Below are positions 60,102 to 64,000 of a stretch of 64,000 bases of DNA, in pieces (position 1 is the first letter of the stretch; every line of letters begins with the position of its first letter). The notes beneath the pieces were generated by a model. That model saw only the letters and a program-made list of their open reading frames with translations. It was not told the DNA's origin and searched no databases. The stretch is from Erythrobacter litoralis (GTDB lineage: Bacteria > Pseudomonadota > Alphaproteobacteria > Sphingomonadales > Sphingomonadaceae). The stretch lies in assembly GCF_001719165.1 (NCBI RefSeq), contig NZ_CP017057.1, forward strand, positions 1,922,001 to 1,986,000, read 5' to 3'. Made by a program: the position numbers and the translations under genes.

Positions 60102-61232
60102 TCAGTTGGCTGTCCCGGCGACAATCCCGCGCTTCGTGACGAGATAGGTCGCGAAGCTCCCCAGCCAGTGGCTTCCTTCGTAGGTTTCCGAGCTGATCGA
60201 GGCGATGCCCGTCTCGCGGTGGCGATCGGCCGAAGCCTGCAATGAAGCGCGCCGCGGATCCGCGGGGGGAAGCGCGGATGCGATCCCCTCCATCGCCCAG
60301 GCGCGCGACAGGTTGACGCCGTCGAGATGGACGAGCTTGCCATCGGTCGGATCGCGCACGATGCCCGGCTCAAGCCAGTCGGCCGATCCATCCAGCGGGA
60401 TGCCGGGCAGGAACCCGCCCAGCCATTCGCCGAAACGGTCGGGCCGCATGACCCGGCGCATCAGATCCGCCTCCATCAGGCAGGGGGAGAGGAAATCCTC
60501 GCCGGACGGCTCATAGCCGATCGGGCAATCGCGGTCGCCTTCGTGGAATTCCAGCGTCTTTTCTACGAGCATTTGCTCCAGTTCTTCGTTGCCGACCTGC
60601 CGGCCGTAATCGAGCATGAGGCCAAACGCGAACGCGCTCTGATTGTGGGTCCCGATGCGGATGGGATAGGCAAGCTTGGGAAGCCAGCTCATCATGTTGG
60701 CCACGATTCCGTCTTCGAGCGGCCGCAGGTTTTCGCGCCATTCGCGCATCTGCGGATCCTCGCTCTCGTCCAGTTCCGCGACCAGTTGGAGGAACCAGGC
60801 AACACCATAGGGCCGCTCGAAGGAAGCGCGATTGCCGCTGGTGTAATAGTCGACCTCACCGGCGATATTCTCCGCCGTCAGGCTGCGGGCGAGCGCTGCG
60901 AGGATCGCGTCGCGCATGGGCGTTTCGGGGTCGGTGCGGGCGATCCGCGTTAGCAGCCAGTGTCCATGCACCGAACTGTGCCAGTCGAAACACCCGTAGA
61001 ATGCGGGCGTAAGCGCGCTGGGCGGACGCGCATCGGCATCGCTCTCGAGCACGTGAGAGATCTTGTTCGGATATTCGCGGTGAACGCATTCCAGCGCCAG
61101 CACGGCGAACCGATCCGTCTGGCTGTCCGGCCGCGGCAGGGGAAGGTCGCGTGCTTCCATCGTTCCTTCGCTTTCCGGCGAACAGGCCGCCAGCAGGATG
61201 GCAGTGATCGAACCGAATACCAGTGCGCGCAT
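60102..61232 (-). CDS. DUF2891 family lipoprotein
   Basis: This 376-residue protein has a lipoprotein signal (MRALVFGSITAILLAACSPE) with lipobox LAAC. The remainder matches DUF2891 by eye: FYGCFDWHSSVHGHWLLTRI, YPIRIGTHNQSAFAFGLMLD, and SGEDFLSPCLMEADLMRRVM. Its alternating alpha-helices suggest an alpha/alpha-toroid fold like that of glycoside-processing proteins, but no activity is established for the family to my knowledge. The ATG at 61232 is chosen for the signal peptide. Function unknown. Confidence 0.8.
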   Translation of the reverse strand: MRALVFGSITAILLAACSPESEGTMEARDLPLPRPDSQTDRFAVLALECVHREYPNKISHVLESDADARPPSALTPAFYGCFDWHSSVHGHWLLTRIARTDPETPMRDAILAALARSLTAENIAGEVDYYTSGNRASFERPYGVAWFLQLVAELDESEDPQMREWRENLRPLEDGIVANMMSWLPKLAYPIRIGTHNQSAFAFGLMLDYGRQVGNEELEQMLVEKTLEFHEGDRDCPIGYEPSGEDFLSPCLMEADLMRRVMRPDRFGEWLGGFLPGIPLDGSADWLEPGIVRDPTDGKLVHLDGVNLSRAWAMEGIASALPPADPRRASLQASADRHRETGIASISSETYEGSHWLGSFATYLVTKRGIVAGTAN

Positions 61233-61376
61233 GCGGCTGCGTATCGGCTTTCGGCGCTGCCGCCAAGTGGTGGCGGGAGATGACGATGCGGACCGCCGCG
61301 GCACATCCCGGCCGCAGTAAGGATCGGGACATATCCGGATGGGCCGGCGCGCTTCGCCGTCCGACACTGCGCGGCG

Positions 61377-62411
61377 ATGGCGGAGTGGGCGATCCCGGTC
61401 CTGTTCGTGCTCGCAGGCGCGGCGGTGTGGTGGGCGGGCAGCCGCCTGCCGCATCATGTCGCTGCGCTTGCCGAGCGGCTGGGGCTCGCACCGGGATTTG
61501 CCGGCATGCTGGTGCTGGGAGGCATCACCTCGCTGCCCGAGCTTGCGACCGGCATTTCCGCGAGCGCGATCGGCGCACCGCTTCTCGCCTTCAACAACAT
61601 ACTGGGCAGTGCGAGCTTCAATCTCCTGCTGCTCGCCCTGTCGGACATGGTGCTTGGCGCAAGACCCCTGACATCGCTCGTCGCGCGGCCCGGCGTGGTC
61701 ATCCAGGGCGTGCTCGGCATGATCCTGTTCGCGCTGGTGGGCGCGGCGATCGGTATCGGCGATGGCGGCTGGGGCGACGACGGCTGGGGCGGGCCTGTCG
61801 GGGCGTGGTCGGCGGCGATCTTCATCGCGGTGATCGCCGCATTGCTCGTCTCGCTAAGAGCCGAGCGCCGTCCGATGTGGCTGGCTCTCGATTTGCCCGG
61901 AGCCAAGCACGCAGAGGCAAAAGAACCGGACGTCAAACCGCCCCGAGCGCCGCTGGCAATGCTTGTCATGCTGTCTGCGATCGTGGTCTTTGCAGGCGGC
62001 GTGCTGGCATGGAGCGGTGAGGCGATCGCGCGCGAGACGGGTCTCACGACGGGGATCGTCGGTTTCCTGCTGGTCGCCATCGCCACCTCGCTGCCCGAAG
62101 CGAGTGCCGTGACGGGGGCGATGAGGCGTGGACATGGCGAACTGGCGATCGGCGAGATCTTCGGCTCGAACATATTCAATCTCGCCATCATCATCGTGAT
62201 CGACCTCGTCGCGCGCGGCGATCCGGTGATCGAACGCGCAGGCGAGGCCGAGATAGCCGCCGCAATGCTGCCGCTGATGCTGACCGGCATCTTCGTCATC
62301 GGCCTTGTCGAGCGGCGCGACCGCACGGTGTTGCGCATGGGGCCGGATTCGATCGCGGTGATCCTCGCCTATGGCGGGGGCCTTGCCCTGCTCCTTTCCC
62401 TCGCGCGATGA
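61377..62411 (+). CDS. Cation/calcium exchanger (CaCA) family transporter
   Basis: This 344-residue membrane protein has the two inverted alpha-repeats of sodium/calcium exchangers. The first is GGITSLPELATGISASAIGA followed by NNILGSASFNLLLL; the second is ATSLPEASAVTGAMRRGHGE followed by GEIFGSNIFNLAII. About ten hydrophobic helices are present, split by a charged loop (about residues 160-185). It probably exchanges Ca2+ or a similar cation for Na+ or H+. The neighbours do not indicate a special role. Confidence 0.88.
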   Translation: MAEWAIPVLFVLAGAAVWWAGSRLPHHVAALAERLGLAPGFAGMLVLGGITSLPELATGISASAIGAPLLAFNNILGSASFNLLLLALSDMVLGARPLTSLVARPGVVIQGVLGMILFALVGAAIGIGDGGWGDDGWGGPVGAWSAAIFIAVIAALLVSLRAERRPMWLALDLPGAKHAEAKEPDVKPPRAPLAMLVMLSAIVVFAGGVLAWSGEAIARETGLTTGIVGFLLVAIATSLPEASAVTGAMRRGHGELAIGEIFGSNIFNLAIIIVIDLVARGDPVIERAGEAEIAAAMLPLMLTGIFVIGLVERRDRTVLRMGPDSIAVILAYGGGLALLLSLAR

Positions 62412-62428
62412 CCGGGCAGCAAGGACCT

Positions 62429-64000
62429 TCAGCCGAGCACGACCCGCGCATCGAGCGCGATTGCGCCGCCGGCATCGGCAAGCAGCGGATTGATGTCGAG
62501 CTCGGAAATTTCCGGCAGCGCGACCGCCAGGCGCGAGACTCCCTCGATCACGCCTGCGATCGCCCCAAGATCGGCTGCGGGCACGTGGCGATAGCCCGAG
62601 AGCAGGCGCGCTATGCGGGTCGCACCGATCATGTCGCGCGCATCCTCCGGCCCGATCGGCGGCAGGCCGGCAGCCTTGTCCGCGACCACCTCGATCGCGG
62701 TGCCGCCTGCACCGAACATCACGACCGGGCCAAAGGCGGGATCGCGCGCGATTCCGATGAACAGCTCGTGGGCGGATTTGCGCGCGATCATCGGCTGCAG
62801 CGCAAAACCCTCGATCCGCGCCTCGGGGAAGGCACGGGCGAGATGCGCGCGCATCGCCTTGCCTGCGCGCTCCACCGCCGCCGCGTCCGACAGGCCGAGC
62901 ACGACGCCGCCGAAATCGGACTTGTGGGTGATGTCGGGCGAGACGATCTTGAGAGCGTAAGGCGCATTGATCGCGCGGCAGGCCGCTTCGGCTTCATCCA
63001 GCGAAGCGATGAAATGCGTCGGCACGACCGGGATGCCGAAGGATTGCAGCAAGCGCTTGGCCTCGATCTCGCTCAGGATCGCGCGACCATCGGCGCGTAT
63101 CCCGGCGAGAACCTCGCGTGCGTCGGCCGTCTCGTCGGGCAGCGCGGGTGCGGGATCCCGGCGCGCGCGCCTGCCCTTTGCCCGGCGCGTCTCGACCAGC
63201 GCGGCAAAACCGGCGACGGCCTGCGATGGCGTTGCAAATACCGGCAGCCCCGCATCCTGCAGCACCGGCGCGGACGCCGCGAGATTGGCATCGCCGAGCC
63301 AGCACGCGAGCACGGGGATCTCGCGGCCGGTCCTGCGTGCCCGCGCAGTCGCGGCAGCGCTCGCGCGGGCCGCTTCGCCCGGCTCGATCAGGCCGGTGGG
63401 GCAATTCATCACCAGCAGCGCATCGACGCCCTCATCCTCAAGCACGGCACGGATCGCCGATTCGTAGCGCACGGCGTCGGCATCGCCGATGATGTCGATC
63501 GGATTGCCGCGCGACCAGCCGGCGGGGCAGGCGCGATCGAGTGCCTCGATCGTGCCCGGGGAAAGCTGCGCGAGATGCCCGCCGGTGCGTGCCAGGGCAT
63601 CGACCGCGAGTATTCCCGCACCCCCGCCATTGGTGAGGATCGCGAGCCGATCGCCCGAACCTTCGGGATGGAGATGCAGCAGGCTTGCAGCGCCGAGCAT
63701 ATCGTCCAGCGTGTCGACCGCGACCACGCCTGCCTTGCGAAAGGCGGCGCGATAGACATCCCACGACCCGGCAAGCGCGCCGGTGTGCGACAACGCCGCC
63801 CGGCCCGCCTCGCGGCTGCGCCCGGCCTTGAGCGCGATGACGGGCTTCGATCCGCTCGCTGCACGAGCCGCTTCGAGGAACCCCGACCCGTCGGCCAGAC
63901 CTTCGATGTAGAGCAGGATCGCGCGGGTCCCGGGATCGCGCGCGAACAGGGCAACAAGCTCGCCTATATCGGTCTGCGCCATGTCGCCGACCGAGACCAC
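62429..64000 (-). CDS. NDP-forming acyl-CoA synthetase, 5' end outside window
   Basis: The open frame (523 codons) runs off the right edge, so the N-terminal CoA-binding domain is missing. What remains is the second ligase domain (AILLYIEGLADGSGFLEAAR, AALSHTGALAGSWDVYRAAF, AILTNGGGAGILAVDALART) and, from about residue 310, an ATP-grasp domain (EIEAKRLLQSFGIPVVPTHF, ALKIVSPDITHKSDFGGVVL, MFGAGGTAIEVVADKA). This fused architecture is seen in ADP-forming acetyl/acyl-CoA synthetases and in Pat-like acetyltransferases without the GNAT domain. No GNAT domain follows here. The substrate acid is unknown. Confidence 0.85.
   Translation of the reverse strand: MVSVGDMAQTDIGELVALFARDPGTRAILLYIEGLADGSGFLEAARAASGSKPVIALKAGRSREAGRAALSHTGALAGSWDVYRAAFRKAGVVAVDTLDDMLGAASLLHLHPEGSGDRLAILTNGGGAGILAVDALARTGGHLAQLSPGTIEALDRACPAGWSRGNPIDIIGDADAVRYESAIRAVLEDEGVDALLVMNCPTGLIEPGEAARASAAATARARRTGREIPVLACWLGDANLAASAPVLQDAGLPVFATPSQAVAGFAALVETRRAKGRRARRDPAPALPDETADAREVLAGIRADGRAILSEIEAKRLLQSFGIPVVPTHFIASLDEAEAACRAINAPYALKIVSPDITHKSDFGGVVLGLSDAAAVERAGKAMRAHLARAFPEARIEGFALQPMIARKSAHELFIGIARDPAFGPVVMFGAGGTAIEVVADKAAGLPPIGPEDARDMIGATRIARLLSGYRHVPAADLGAIAGVIEGVSRLAVALPEISELDINPLLADAGGAIALDARVVLG

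Overview
The window is GC-rich, densely packed chromosomal DNA from an alphaproteobacterium. It is most likely a sphingomonad of the Erythrobacteraceae type, judged from two large TonB-dependent receptors, a putative methylsuccinyl-CoA dehydrogenase, lipoproteins, abundant CoA-dependent catabolic genes and frequent ATGA stop/start overlaps. This is inference: no rRNA or other taxonomic marker is present. I see no tRNA, rRNA, IS element, prophage, CRISPR array or replication origin, and no gene-free stretch exceeds 300 bases.

Layout. 1-3454 (minus): a glycoside hydrolase 15 gene cut by the window edge, trehalose-6-phosphatase, and the putative methylsuccinyl-CoA dehydrogenase. 3508-13509 (minus): a five-gene cluster of exported beta-rich proteins. 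Three small secreted proteins come first, then a 1729-residue protein ending in a likely outer-membrane beta-barrel, then a protein with a P-domain and DUF11 repeats. The cluster has one plausible promoter with an operator-like dyad, and the first start codon lies inside a 41-base hairpin. 13744-17177: the complete proline pathway, proB divergent from proC-proA, with two small dyads between them. 17174-24000: a GNAT acetyltransferase, a histidine-kinase fragment without its phospho-acceptor helix, its NarL-type partner regulator, a VIT1-type transporter, a phospholipase D-like protein, an endonuclease/phosphatase-family protein and a homocysteine-forming sulfhydrylase. 24081-36206: a TonB receptor, a kinase-like/unknown gene pair, PEP carboxylase, an FAD-linked oxidase and small envelope proteins.

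36203-58427 is a catabolic region. It holds two divergent amidohydrolase sets, a TonB receptor followed by an NAD-binding protein, an Ohr-type peroxidase and a SnoaL-like protein, and a Rieske ring-hydroxylating dioxygenase operon (alpha, beta, thiolase, acyl-CoA ligase, esterase, LysR regulator). Facing it are two minus-strand units that look like a CoA-dependent aminoaromatic or salicylate pathway: a flavin monooxygenase/old-yellow-enzyme fusion plus a second old yellow enzyme, and an SDR-MarR-enoyl-CoA hydratase-acyl-CoA dehydrogenase-RidA operon. Both units carry the same 16-base palindromic motif upstream (15 of 16 positions shared), which suggests that the MarR protein controls both. 58501-64000 holds another SDR, an NAD-binding protein, a DUF2891 lipoprotein, a cation/calcium exchanger-family protein and the 3' part of an NDP-forming acyl-CoA synthetase.

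The parts most worth following up are the exported DUF11/beta-barrel cluster with its structured leader, the two-site MarR regulon around the monooxygenase fusion, and the kinase lacking its histidine.
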